Of a stretch of 64,000 nucleotides of DNA, positions 1 through 8,596 are shown piece by piece (position 1 is the first letter of the stretch; every line of letters begins with the position of its first letter). Under the pieces are notes generated by a model that saw only the letters and a list, made by a program, of their open reading frames with translations, searched no databases and was not told the origin of the DNA. This stretch comes from UBA7672 sp044224605 (GTDB lineage Bacteria > Pseudomonadota > Alphaproteobacteria > Caulobacterales > Hyphomonadaceae), in NCBI GenBank assembly GCA_044224605.1, contig JBGAKC010000027.1, positions 1 to 64,000 of the forward strand, in the 5' to 3' direction. Position numbers and translations under genes: made by a program.

Positions 1-2241
1 CGAGAATTTCGGCGTGTTGGCCTCGATGTCGCCGGAGGTCGCAATACGGGCGACCTGTGCGATCGCATCCGTCGACACGTTGAGGCGAGCGGCTTCCTCC
101 GTGCGCGGGCGGATGATCAGCTCGGGTCCCGGAGGCTCAGGCGACAAGCGTGGGTTCTGGATCTGCGGGAGATCCTTCATTTCGTTGAGGAGATCGCGCT
201 GCGCCTTGTCGAGCGCGGCGCCGTCCTCGCTGGTGAGCAGAATATTGACGTCGGAGCCCGAGGGGCCGCCGCCGGACATCAGCGCGGTGACGCGGATATC
301 GGGGATCTGCTTCAACTGCGGACGGATGAGCTGCTTGAGTCTCTCGGTCGACAGCTTGTGGCCTTCACGCATGACCACAGTGGCCGACCCGGACGTAAGT
401 CCGGAGCCGCCGCCACCGCCGCCTGCGGCAGCCGCCTGGCCGCCGGCTCCGCCCGATCCGATCGAGATGAAGACGTCTTCAACGTCCGGCTGCTTGACCA
501 GTAGGTCGTTGAGCGCGGTTGCGGACCTTTCCATCTGCTCGCGCGTGGAGCCCGGAGGCGCGGAGATATTGAACAGGATGTAGCCGGGATCTTCCGTCGG
601 GATGAAACCCTTGGGCAGCGCCGCGACGCACGCGATGGCGCCGACGAAAGACAGGAAGCCGATGAAAGACGCAATGAGCCTGTGGCGCAGCGCCCAGGCC
701 AGCGTGTTCTCGTAGAAGGCGGGCAGCTTGCGAACGTCACGCTCGGCATGCTTGGCTGGCGCGGCCTTGAGGAAGTAGGCGGCCATCAGCGGCGAGACGA
801 AGCGCGCAACCGCCAGCGAGAAGACGACGGCCACGGCCACGGTAATGCCGAACTCGATGAAGAACTGGCCCGGCATGCCGCCCATGAACGAGGTCGGCAG
901 GAACACCACGACGATGGAGGCCGTGGTCGCGAGCACGGCGAGACCGATCGCGTCGGCGCCTTCCATGGCGGCGCGGAAGGGCGTGTAGCCCGCCAGCGTC
1001 CGCTTCTGGATGTTCTCGATCTCCACGATCGCGTCATCAACGAGGATGCCGATGACGAGCGTAAGGGCGAGCAGCGTCACCACGTTCAGCGAGAAGCCGA
1101 GCATGGAGACGATGAAGAAGGTGGGGATCAGCGACAGCGGCATCGCCAGCGCGGCGATGATCGTGGCGCGCCAGTCACGCAGGAACAGGAACACGACGAT
1201 CGCGGCGAGGATCATACCCTCGATCAGCACGTCCTGTGTGGCGTGGAAGTTTGCCTTGGTGTCGTCGGTCATCGAGAAGATCTTGGTGATCTTCAGGCCC
1301 GGATTTGCCTTCTCGAGCTTGGCGATCGCTGCGAGCGTGCCCTGCTCAACGTCGATTTCGGAGGCCGCATCGACCTTGACGACGTTGAAGCCGGCGACCG
1401 GGCGGCCGTTGAGGCGCGCAAACGAGCGCACTTCGGCGGAGCCATCACCCACATCGGCGACATCCGAGAGCTTGACATAGGACGTGCCGCCACGGAGCGG
1501 GATGGACAGGTTGCTGAGTTCAGCGACGGTCAGGGTTTCGCCGATGACGCGCGTGGTGGTTTCCGCGCCGCCGACTTCAGCGCGGCCTCCGCCATAGTTG
1601 CGGTAGGTGCGCTGCAGAATATTGTTCACGTCCGCGGCGGTGACGCCGAGCGCGGTCATCCTGACGGGGTCGAGCGTGACGTTGATCTCACGGTTGACGC
1701 CGCCGACGCGGTTGATCTGGCCGACGCCGCGCACCGACTGGAGTTCACGCGCGATACGATCGTCGATGAACCAGGACAGGTCGGTCGCTGACATCGTCGG
1801 ATGCGAGACCGCAAACGTCATGAGCGCGCCGCCGGTGAAGTCCAGCGCCTGGACCAGCGGCGGCTGGATCGTCGCCGGCAATTGCGTGCGGATCTGGTTG
1901 ACACGCTGCTCGACGTCGTCCTTGGCCTTCTGAAGGTCCGTGCCGATCTCGAACTGGATGATCGTGGTCGACGCGCCCAGCACGACGGACGATTGCAGCG
2001 TCTCGATGCTCGGTAGGCTGGAAATCGCGTTCTCGACGATCCGGGTGACCTGGTTCTCGAGTTCGGTCGGGGCCGCGCCTTCCTGGATCACGGTGGCGAC
2101 CACCATCGGGAAGGAGATGTTCGGGAACTGTTTGACCGGCAGCTTGGAGTAAGAATACGCGCCAGCGACCAGCATCAGGGTGAAGGCGACCACAACCGGG
2201 ATCGGGTTTCGGATCGCCCAGCTCGAAATCGGCAGGTTCAT
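1..2241 (-). CDS. RND efflux permease, HAE1/AcrB-like (C-terminal part outside window)
   Basis: Inner-membrane proton-driven RND pump subunit, read on the minus strand from an ATG at 2241 and still open at base 1, so 747 residues are visible and roughly the last quarter is missing. The N-terminus (MNLPISSWAIRNP, then a hydrophobic helix and KLPVKQFPNISFP) is typical of the HAE-1 family. The TM4 proton-relay pair is present as D402-D403 in GILVDDAIVEIEN. Porter-domain text (QVTRIVENAISSLP, FEIGTDLQKAKDDVEQRVNQ) agrees with the family. A Gly/Ala-rich loop at about residues 588-617 is unusual. It follows the adaptor gene by 15 bases, so the two are surely co-transcribed. The exported substrate cannot be told from sequence. 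Confidence 0.93.
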   Translation of the reverse strand, partial: MNLPISSWAIRNPIPVVVAFTLMLVAGAYSYSKLPVKQFPNISFPMVVATVIQEGAAPTELENQVTRIVENAISSLPSIETLQSSVVLGASTTIIQFEIGTDLQKAKDDVEQRVNQIRTQLPATIQPPLVQALDFTGGALMTFAVSHPTMSATDLSWFIDDRIARELQSVRGVGQINRVGGVNREINVTLDPVRMTALGVTAADVNNILQRTYRNYGGGRAEVGGAETTTRVIGETLTVAELSNLSIPLRGGTSYVKLSDVADVGDGSAEVRSFARLNGRPVAGFNVVKVDAASEIDVEQGTLAAIAKLEKANPGLKITKIFSMTDDTKANFHATQDVLIEGMILAAIVVFLFLRDWRATIIAALAMPLSLIPTFFIVSMLGFSLNVVTLLALTLVIGILVDDAIVEIENIQKRTLAGYTPFRAAMEGADAIGLAVLATTASIVVVFLPTSFMGGMPGQFFIEFGITVAVAVVFSLAVARFVSPLMAAYFLKAAPAKHAERDVRKLPAFYENTLAWALRHRLIASFIGFLSFVGAIACVAALPKGFIPTEDPGYILFNISAPPGSTREQMERSATALNDLLVKQPDVEDVFISIGSGGAGGQAAAAGGGGGGSGLTSGSATVVMREGHKLSTERLKQLIRPQLKQIPDIRVTALMSGGGPSGSDVNILLTSEDGAALDKAQRDLLNEMKDLPQIQNPRLSPEPPGPELIIRPRTEEAARLNVSTDAIAQVARIATSGDIEANTPKFS

Positions 2242-2256
2242 GTTACTTGCCTCGAT

Positions 2257-3423
2257 CTATTTGGCGCCGGGCGCGGCTGCCGCCTGGGCAGTACCCTCTT
2301 CCACAGGCTGGATAACGTCGCCGTCGAGCGTGAAGGATGAACCGACCGTCAGCACGCGCGAGCCGGCGGGCGGGCCGTCGATCAGCTGCACGAAATCGCC
2401 GGAGCGCTCGCCGAGCTTCACTGGAACCTGTTTCAGACGGTTGCCGTCGCCCACGAGCATGACGGACGGACCGCCGGCTTCGTAGCGGATGGCGCTGGCC
2501 GGCACCGTCAGCGCACCGGTCGCGGCGCTGTTGAAGCGGGCCTCGGCGAAGCTGCCGGGGCGCAACGATTTGTCATACGGCAACGCGATGCGAGCGCGGC
2601 CAAGGCTGGTGTTCTGGTCGACGCGCGGCGACACGAAGCGCACCTTGCCCTGGATCGTTTCGCCCGTCGAGAGCGTCACCATGGCTGGCGTGCCCTCCTT
2701 GACGAGAGCGAGCTTGGCATCGGGAAGTTCGGCGTCGAGTTCGATCAGGCCGTCGCGCGCGATGCGGAAATACGGCGTCGAGGCGACCGAAGCGGAAATG
2801 TCGCCAGGTCGGATGGCGCGCTGAAGAACGGCGCCCGAAACCGGCGCGCGCAGCACCATGCGCGACTGGCGCACTTTCATCTCGTTGACTGCCGCCTGCG
2901 AGGCCAGCAGGGATGCCTTGGCGCTCGCCGTTTCCATGCGACGCTGTTCAAGCAACTCCTTTGAGAAGGCGCCTTCCTGCTCCAGCGCCTCGGCACGGTC
3001 GAGCTGGTTCTGCTTGAAGTCCGCGTTGGCCTTCTGCGTGGCGAGCGAGGCTTCGGCCTGGGCGATCTGCGCCTGCAGCAACGCATCGTCCAGCTTGGCC
3101 ATCGGCTGGCCCTGCTTCACCCAGTCGCCTTCGTCCACATAGACCGCGGCGACGCGATAGCCGGTGAGCTCGGAACCGACAGCAGCTTCTTCGCGCACGA
3201 CGAGGCGGCCGGTGGCGACCACTTCATTGGCAAGATCGCGCATGCCCACGCGGGTGACGCGCATCGACTGGGCGGCGCCGGGCTCGGTAGGCGCGGCAGC
3301 GGCCGGCTTGGCCGGGATCTCTTCGGCAGGAGCCGGCTTCTGGCCGCACGAATGCAGCGCCAGCATCATGACGCCCGCGCCAGCGATGGCGGCGGCCGAC
3401 GTGAGGTTCTTGCGCGTGATCAT
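2257..3423 (-). CDS. RND efflux periplasmic adaptor lipoprotein (MFP/HlyD family)
   Basis: Periplasmic adaptor linking the RND permease downstream to an outer-membrane channel. I chose the ATG at 3423 (388 aa) because it gives a lipoprotein signal, MITRKNLTSA with a hydrophobic stretch ending LALHSC at Cys26, and has an AGGA-type ribosome site upstream. The frame stays open further 5' to about 3711, but that extension is proline/glycine-rich with no recognisable domain. Next come the half-lipoyl segment (VDEGDWVKQGQPMAKLDD), a long coiled-coil hairpin with many Gln/Ala residues, the second lipoyl half (LRAPVSGAVLQRAIRPGD) and a beta-barrel domain. The stop lies 15 bases before the permease start. 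The outer-membrane partner is not encoded nearby. Confidence 0.92.
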   Translation of the reverse strand: MITRKNLTSAAAIAGAGVMMLALHSCGQKPAPAEEIPAKPAAAAPTEPGAAQSMRVTRVGMRDLANEVVATGRLVVREEAAVGSELTGYRVAAVYVDEGDWVKQGQPMAKLDDALLQAQIAQAEASLATQKANADFKQNQLDRAEALEQEGAFSKELLEQRRMETASAKASLLASQAAVNEMKVRQSRMVLRAPVSGAVLQRAIRPGDISASVASTPYFRIARDGLIELDAELPDAKLALVKEGTPAMVTLSTGETIQGKVRFVSPRVDQNTSLGRARIALPYDKSLRPGSFAEARFNSAATGALTVPASAIRYEAGGPSVMLVGDGNRLKQVPVKLGERSGDFVQLIDGPPAGSRVLTVGSSFTLDGDVIQPVEEGTAQAAAAPGAK

Positions 3424-3833
3424 TTTCTTCTGTCCTTGCGCGTCCGGGGATGCGGTTCCGGGTTGGCTCTTGTACGTAGCCTGCGGCGGCTGGACCTCTT
3501 CCCCCGTCCTAATGACGTTTGAAGAAGTCCCGTTGCGACCAGACTTGCCAGATTTTGTGCGCATTCCCCCTTCACCCGCATCTGGGGTGTCGGGGGTCGC
3601 GGCGACAAGGTCGCCGGCCCGGCATTCGCGGCCAAACGGGGCTTTTTCTGCTTTCGCAGACACAGCTTCGCCGCCGGCGGGGGTCTTATCGGGGAGGTCC
3701 ATCGCACCCAATCCGGAAACTCTGGCGTTTCCTTATCTCATTCTGTTATAGACTGCAAAGATGGTGATCGCGTTAAGTGATCACGTTTCGAATAGACCCC
3801 GGACAGACTTGCCGGCGAGACAAGGGAATTTTC
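3424..3833. promoter_or_regulatory. Divergent control region between efflux operon and TetR gene
   Basis: About 410 bases separate the adaptor start (minus) from the regulator start (plus). A TATAAC hexamer for minus-strand transcription lies at 3745-3750. A perfect 8-base palindrome GTGATCAC lies at 3777-3784, with a second GTGATC half at 3764-3769, 13 bases away. Divergent TetR genes commonly repress the neighbouring pump through such sites, so this repeat is the best operator candidate. The remainder, to 3711, is GC-rich leader with no supported gene. The operator assignment is inference. Confidence 0.4.
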
Positions 3834-4445
3834 ATGCAGGCCATCCAGGAACCCGGCGAGGCTGTTTCGCCCCGGGAGCGAATCCTGGCCGCGGCGCGCA
3901 AGATTTTCCTCGATGGACTGCCCGAGCACGCGACCATGGACGCCGTGGCCCAGCAGGCCGGGATGTCCAAGAAGACGATCTACCGCGAGTTCAAGAGCCA
4001 GGTTGAACTGCTCGGCGCGTTGCTGATGGAGAACGTGGCCGATCTCGGCGCCTTCCCCCCCCCACAGCCCGGAGACGACATCGAGCTGGAGCTCTACGGA
4101 ATACTCGTGCGGATGGTGACGCACTTCACCAGCCCGCGCTCGATGGCGTTGGCTCGCCTGATCATTTCAGAAGTGCGCCGCTATCCTGAGCTGATGAACG
4201 CAAGCAAGCCGAAGGGCTTCCCGCGCGAGATGCTCGCCAACTGGCTCGCCTCTCCTGTCGTGCGCGCGAAATACCAGATCGAGGACGCGGATGACGCCGC
4301 CGCCATGCTGTTCGGCATGGTGATGCAGGACTCCGGCTTCCGCCTTCTGGTCGTCACGAACGCCACGATGCCCCAGCACCTGATCGAGACGCGAGCGCGT
4401 CGCGCGGTGCAGATCTTCCTGAAGGGCGTCCGCAAGGGCGGATAG
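3834..4445 (+). CDS. TetR/AcrR-family transcriptional regulator
   Basis: Regulator of 203 aa, probably the local repressor of the divergently transcribed RND pump. The ATG at 3834 is preferred because it has AAGGGA seven bases upstream; a longer frame begins at 3777 but would add a tail without domain character. The N-terminal TetR DNA-binding domain is clear: RERILAAARKIFLDG, then the helix-turn-helix at about residues 34-53 (TMDAVAQQAGMSKKTIYREF). The C-terminal ligand-binding half (FTSPRSMALARLIISE, DDAAAMLFGMVMQ) resembles the C-terminal domain of AcrR-like efflux regulators. The inducer is unknown. The linkage to the pump is inferred from divergence alone. Confidence 0.9.
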   Translation: MQAIQEPGEAVSPRERILAAARKIFLDGLPEHATMDAVAQQAGMSKKTIYREFKSQVELLGALLMENVADLGAFPPPQPGDDIELELYGILVRMVTHFTSPRSMALARLIISEVRRYPELMNASKPKGFPREMLANWLASPVVRAKYQIEDADDAAAMLFGMVMQDSGFRLLVVTNATMPQHLIETRARRAVQIFLKGVRKGG

Positions 4446-4584
4446 TCAGTCACTCCTTCGCAGAAGAAGACTGGCGCATAACCGCAAGGCGACACTCCCG
4501 ATTGACCGGATCGAGCCACGCCAGCGACTCGGCCTGATGATCCCGCGCGGTGGCGCGTTCGCCGTCCTTCCCCGCCTTTTGCTT

Positions 4585-4603
4585 TATATCGATAATCGAT
4601 ATA
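4585..4603. promoter_or_regulatory. Perfect 19-base palindrome, probable operator
   Basis: TATATCGAT, a central A, then ATCGATATA: two perfect 9-base half-sites in an AT-rich island inside otherwise GC-rich DNA. It lies about 100 bases upstream of the PhoD-like gene and 140 bases after the TetR stop. Symmetry and composition suggest a homodimeric regulator binding site controlling the phosphatase gene. Which regulator binds cannot be told, and it does not match a Pho box that I recognise. The rest of 4446-4706 shows nothing else. Confidence 0.5.
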
Positions 4604-4706
4604 GGCTTGCTTCCGCACGCCTAGCCGGGAGGCCGCTCAATTTCGCCCGGGGTCCAACGCGCGAGGCGCACCTTCGAACGTTGGGAGAAGTTGCAGAGGG
4701 AAATCG

Positions 4707-6752
4707 ATGAGCGGACAGACACGCAGGATGTTGCTGGCGCAGGCCGCGAGCCTCGGCGCAGCGCTCGCCTTTGGGCAGAGTTGCGCGCATGCGCCGACGG
4801 CGGCGCGCGCGGAGAGGCGTGATCTCTATCCGCAGGGCGTGGCGTCGGGCGATCCCCAGGCGGACAGCGTGATCCTGTGGACGCGTCGGGCGCCGGATGC
4901 GGGGGCGGACAGGCACCGGTTGATGGTGGAGGTCGCGGGCGATGAGGTCTTCGCGAACGTCCTCGCGCGTGGCGATGTGGAGGTGAGTGCGGCGACGGAC
5001 TGGACGTGTCGCTTTCTTGCAGCGGGCCTGAGCCCCGCACGGGAGTACTGGTATCGCTTCGTCGACGAGGCGGGAAACATGAGCCGGATTGGGCGCACGC
5101 TGACCGCGCCTGCGGACAGCGATGATCGCGCGGTGCGCTTTGCCTTCGTGAGCTGCCAGGACGTGACCAACGGCGCGATGAACGCCTATCGGCGGATGAT
5201 CTACGAGGATGCGCGGCGGCCGCGCGCGGAGCAGATGAGCTTCGTGCTGCATCTTGGCGACTTCATCTATGAGATTGTCCGCTATCCCGAGGACATGAAG
5301 GACGGCATGGATCGCGGCCGAAAGTTGACCGGCGTCCTGCGATACCCGACGGGCGAGAAGGTGAAGAACTTCCACTTCCCCGTCGACCTCGATGACTATC
5401 GAGCGGCGTACAAGAGCTATCTGCTCGATTCCGACCTGCAGGATGCGCGTGCGCGCTGGCCGTTCGTGCCCGTGTGGGACAATCACGAATTCTCCTGGAA
5501 CGGCTATCAGAGCCAGCAGGTGATCTCGAACGATCCGCCCCGGCCGGCTCAGAAGCTGAAAGTGGCGGCGAGCCAGGCGTGGTATGAGTACCAGCCAGCG
5601 CGCATCAGGAAGCAGGGCGCGGGCGATGCGTTCGTGGCGCCGAAGGTCGAGAACAAGCCGCCGTCGAACATTGATGCGCGTGGGCTGGCGCAGGAGCCGA
5701 ACAATATCGCCGCCATCAATGCGCTGCGCATCGAGCGGGCGTTCCGGTTCGGCAAGAACATCGACATGATCCTGACCGACAACCGCTCGTTCCTGGCGGC
5801 GCCGATCGACGGCTCGAACCTGCCGGGGATGGATTTCGGCGCGTTCCCGGAAACGGCGAACGACATCCTTGAAGCCGGGCGCGAATATCCGGGCGGCGCG
5901 CCGGCGACGCTCAAGATCGGCGCGGAGGAAGTCCCCAACCCGCAACGCAACGAGCCGCCGCAGGCCTATCTCGGCCTCGAGCAGATGAAATGGTTCAAGG
6001 AACGCCTGCGCGCGGCGAAAGCGCCGTGGAAGATCTGGGGCCATTCATTCGGCACGCTGACGTGGCGCACCGACCCGCAGAACCTTCCCGACGAATTCAA
6101 GGCCACGTGGCCGAGCACCGAGTACGGCGTCTACAACCGTTCCTACGTGGTCGAGCACGCCGAGATCTTCGGGATGGTGCGCGACGAGGGCATCACCGGC
6201 CTTACCATTGTCGCCGGCGACAAGCATTCCTTCTGGGCGGGCTTTCCGAGCGAGACGTTGCCGCCGAAAGCGTTCGAACCTGTCGCCGTCGAATTCATTA
6301 CCGGCTCGATCTCGCAACAGGGATCGGGCGAGGTGCAATTGCTGACGTACCCGAAGGACAATCCGCTGCGGCCGTTCTACGTGCACGACCGGCCCGACGG
6401 CTCCAAACAGCACGCGTGGAGCACGACCATCCTTCACGGCGTCCGCGCCGCACTGGCGCTTCGCGATACCGACGATCCGGCGAAGGCGCGCGCGGCGCGC
6501 AACCCGGATAACGCGCCGCACCTCACCTTTGTCGACATGTGCGGCTATGGCTACACGACCGTGCGCGCCTCGGCGGACGAGCTGGAGACGGAGTTCGTAT
6601 GCATTCCGCCGCCCGTCGAGCACGCCGGACGCGAGGACGGCGGGCCGCTGCGCTATCGCGTCGTCCATCGCGTCGCGCGCTGGAAGGCAGGGGAACGACC
6701 GCAGATGCGGCCCGTAACCATCGAGGGCGACCCGGGGCTTTCTTCCATCTGA
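4707..6752 (+). CDS. PhoD-like alkaline phosphatase / phosphodiesterase family protein
   Basis: Exported metallophosphoesterase of 681 aa in the PhoD superfamily, expected to release phosphate from extracellular phosphodiesters or monoesters. The ATG at 4707 has GAGGGAAA upstream. The N-terminus is a Tat-type signal (TRRMLLAQAASLGAAL) ending near Ala29. An N-terminal PhoD Ig-like part follows (GVASGDPQADSVILWTRRAP). The metal-binding core is visible as LHLGDFIYE near residue 182, VWDNHEF near 257 and GDKHSFWAG near 504. At 681 aa it is longer than Bacillus PhoD (about 580), with extra sequence between the second and third motifs. The palindrome at 4585-4603 may control it. A bidirectional terminator follows. 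Confidence 0.9.
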   Translation: MSGQTRRMLLAQAASLGAALAFGQSCAHAPTAARAERRDLYPQGVASGDPQADSVILWTRRAPDAGADRHRLMVEVAGDEVFANVLARGDVEVSAATDWTCRFLAAGLSPAREYWYRFVDEAGNMSRIGRTLTAPADSDDRAVRFAFVSCQDVTNGAMNAYRRMIYEDARRPRAEQMSFVLHLGDFIYEIVRYPEDMKDGMDRGRKLTGVLRYPTGEKVKNFHFPVDLDDYRAAYKSYLLDSDLQDARARWPFVPVWDNHEFSWNGYQSQQVISNDPPRPAQKLKVAASQAWYEYQPARIRKQGAGDAFVAPKVENKPPSNIDARGLAQEPNNIAAINALRIERAFRFGKNIDMILTDNRSFLAAPIDGSNLPGMDFGAFPETANDILEAGREYPGGAPATLKIGAEEVPNPQRNEPPQAYLGLEQMKWFKERLRAAKAPWKIWGHSFGTLTWRTDPQNLPDEFKATWPSTEYGVYNRSYVVEHAEIFGMVRDEGITGLTIVAGDKHSFWAGFPSETLPPKAFEPVAVEFITGSISQQGSGEVQLLTYPKDNPLRPFYVHDRPDGSKQHAWSTTILHGVRAALALRDTDDPAKARAARNPDNAPHLTFVDMCGYGYTTVRASADELETEFVCIPPPVEHAGREDGGPLRYRVVHRVARWKAGERPQMRPVTIEGDPGLSSI

Positions 6753-6777
6753 TCTGTGGCCGTGGAACGGACATGAA

Positions 6778-6806
6778 AAGACCGCTCTCGATCCGAGAGC
6801 GGTCTT
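6778..6806. terminator. Bidirectional intrinsic terminator
   Basis: A perfect 13-base stem, AAGACCGCTCTCG with its complement, closes over a 3-base loop (ATC). A T-rich tail (CTGTTTT) follows on the plus strand and an A-run precedes it. It sits between the convergent ends of the PhoD-like gene and the secreted protein gene, so it can stop transcription from both sides. Confidence 0.9.
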
Positions 6807-6828
6807 CTGTTTTCAGCCAGGTGAGGCC

Positions 6829-8022
6829 TTATTCGCCTTCCTTGTCGATGGCCGTGTCGCGGCCCTCGTTCATGCCGCGCAGGATGCCCGGCAGGGCGTA
6901 ATTGCCTTCGTGGCAGGCGTATTCGTAGACGCGCTCTTTTGAGCGGCGCAGCGGCATCTGCCCGGTCCATGTCTGCGTGTAATAGGTCGGGTCATTCACT
7001 TCGAAGCGGTAGTCGATCACATCATCCGAGACCCGCTTGAACCATTCCGTGACCTTCCCCTTCTCCGAAACCGGGAAGGCGCCGACCTTGAGCTGCGTCG
7101 GGTTGAGGTTGCGGGTCACGACAACAAGCGTGTCACCCTCCCAGTGGGCAACGCTGTCGCCGAACCACTGCTTCACTTCATCCGGACGCGCGGCTTTCTG
7201 CGCGCCTTCGCGGCTGATGCCGATGATGCGCGCATCGTGGTTCATCTCCACATCGATCATCAGGTGATCGGCCGTCTGCACGATCTGATAGTTGTTGTTG
7301 TACATCGCGTTGTTCAGCGGCGGGCCGGCCTGACTGCCGAACGAGGCGAGACAGCGCTCGCCGACTGGACGGATTTCCGCGCCGGTGTTGTTGATCTTCG
7401 AGACCGCGGTCATCCGGTTGGCGCGCATGGCGCGGCCTTCGGCGTTGAACGGGATCTGGCCGTTGGCCGGCGAGGTGATCCAGGACGAGCGCCACTCCTT
7501 GTCGACCTTGGCGTATTCGGAACCCGGATCGATCCAGAAGGCGTTGTAACCGGCGTCGACATTCTTGTCGGTGAAGACGCCAGAGGTGGGGTCGGTGCGC
7601 TGCTGGCTGGCCGCAGCGCTCTTCGAGTAGGCTGCGTTGCGCGTGAGTTCGGCGATCTTCGCGTCCGGGATGACAAGCGTGTCGACGCCAAGCTTCTGAC
7701 CACGATCGGTGCGCGTCATCGCCGTCAGCGAAGCGGACGACCATACGCCCTGCAGGTCCGGCTTGCCGTCAGCCGTGCGCGGCGGCTTGTAGTTCGGGTC
7801 CCACGGCTTGAGATCCTTGAAGAACGGGATGGGGCTCACATACGAGCGCGTGCCGGCGATCGTCTTCGGCCCTTCGACCGGACCTTTGTCCGTTGCGATC
7901 TTCACGCCCGACTTTTCGGTGATCTGCTGTGCTGTGGCTGGCGCCGCTGTCAGCGCAAGACCAAGGACCAGGAAGGATGCTCCCAAAGCGGACGAACGAA
8001 GTGTGTTGCGTTTCATCGTCAT
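6829..8022 (-). CDS. Secreted protein of unknown function (PDLQGVW-type)
   Basis: A 397-aa exported protein. The start at 8022 (MTMKRNTLRSS) follows a strong GGAGGGGG site; an ATG six bases later is equally possible. The signal peptide ends near APATAQQ. The mature part opens with PPRTADGKPDLQGVWSSA, a motif common in sphingomonad, caulobacter and acidobacterial proteins annotated only as hypothetical. Other recognisable stretches are EGDTLVVVTRNLNP and DHLMIDVEMNHDARII; the protein is rich in aromatic and charged residues in a repeating beta pattern. No catalytic motif was recognised, so no function is assigned. It is monocistronic and convergent with the phosphatase gene. Confidence 0.85.
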   Translation of the reverse strand: MTMKRNTLRSSALGASFLVLGLALTAAPATAQQITEKSGVKIATDKGPVEGPKTIAGTRSYVSPIPFFKDLKPWDPNYKPPRTADGKPDLQGVWSSASLTAMTRTDRGQKLGVDTLVIPDAKIAELTRNAAYSKSAAASQQRTDPTSGVFTDKNVDAGYNAFWIDPGSEYAKVDKEWRSSWITSPANGQIPFNAEGRAMRANRMTAVSKINNTGAEIRPVGERCLASFGSQAGPPLNNAMYNNNYQIVQTADHLMIDVEMNHDARIIGISREGAQKAARPDEVKQWFGDSVAHWEGDTLVVVTRNLNPTQLKVGAFPVSEKGKVTEWFKRVSDDVIDYRFEVNDPTYYTQTWTGQMPLRRSKERVYEYACHEGNYALPGILRGMNEGRDTAIDKEGE

Positions 8023-8118
8023 GCCCCCTCCCAAGGGCGTCTTGCTGTTCTTGTTGGAACTAACGTAACGGAACCGCCTGTCCGTCGAAAATGGGCTGGC
8101 GGCACGAAATTTATGACT

Positions 8119-8517
8119 TCAGCGTGATCTCGTGGGGTCTGGCCCCATGGGAACTAACTGCATCCACACACCTTCCCGGTCCGATATCCTGCGTTCCACC
8201 AACAGGCGTGCGACCTGGCTGTCATCATGGAAAGCGCTGCCGACGGCGCTGTCGAGCATCGCCTTCGCAAGATTGTCGAGGTCCATGTGCGGCGGGTCGC
8301 CTGTGTATTCCATGGCGATGTGCGCCGACCAGTCGCCCCAGCACGGCCGCACCGGAAAATGCAGGCGGAAGAAGTCCCTGAGCAGCGGCTTGTAGTACTT
8401 CGCTTGCGTGGTCAGGCCCTCGACCTGCACCTCGAGCGACCCGTCCTTCTCCAGCCGCGCACGAACCTTGCCGTGGCGCGTCCAGGGCGTGGCGCGGGAG
8501 GAATCATTCGTGCCCAA
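8119..8517 (-). CDS. RusA-like Holliday junction resolvase family protein
   Basis: A 132-aa protein with the RusA core: PHMDLDNLAKAMLDS at residues 77-90, giving the acidic cluster D79, D81 and D89 with K85, followed by FHDDSQVARL (D98, D99). In E. coli RusA equivalent Asp residues bind the catalytic metal in a dimer that cuts four-way junctions. RusA genes are usually on prophages, but no other phage gene is seen here. The start is uncertain: the only candidate is a TTG at 8517 without a good ribosome site, and the frame stays open upstream into the leader of the divergent oxygenase gene. A chromosomal repair role is inference. Confidence 0.72.
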   Translation of the reverse strand: MGTNDSSRATPWTRHGKVRARLEKDGSLEVQVEGLTTQAKYYKPLLRDFFRLHFPVRPCWGDWSAHIAMEYTGDPPHMDLDNLAKAMLDSAVGSAFHDDSQVARLLVERRISDREGVWMQLVPMGPDPTRSR

Positions 8518-8596
8518 ATGGCGTCTCGCAGGAGTGGTTCGTGGACAGTGCGCTGCCGCCCGTATAGGCCAGACGCAGGCTTTTGAAACGTGGGCG

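Noticed and set aside
682..1791. Long plus-strand open frame (369 codons)
   Set aside because: It lies opposite the RND permease frame, and its product is His/Arg/Asp-rich with no domain; the minus-strand frame gives a clear RND protein.
3424..3711. N-terminal extension of the efflux adaptor
   Set aside because: The frame is open, but the lipoprotein signal at 3423 would become internal; extension composition is low-complexity.
4584..6044. 486-codon minus-strand frame opposite the phosphatase gene
   Set aside because: Arg/His-rich shadow of the PhoD-like gene with no motif or ribosome site.
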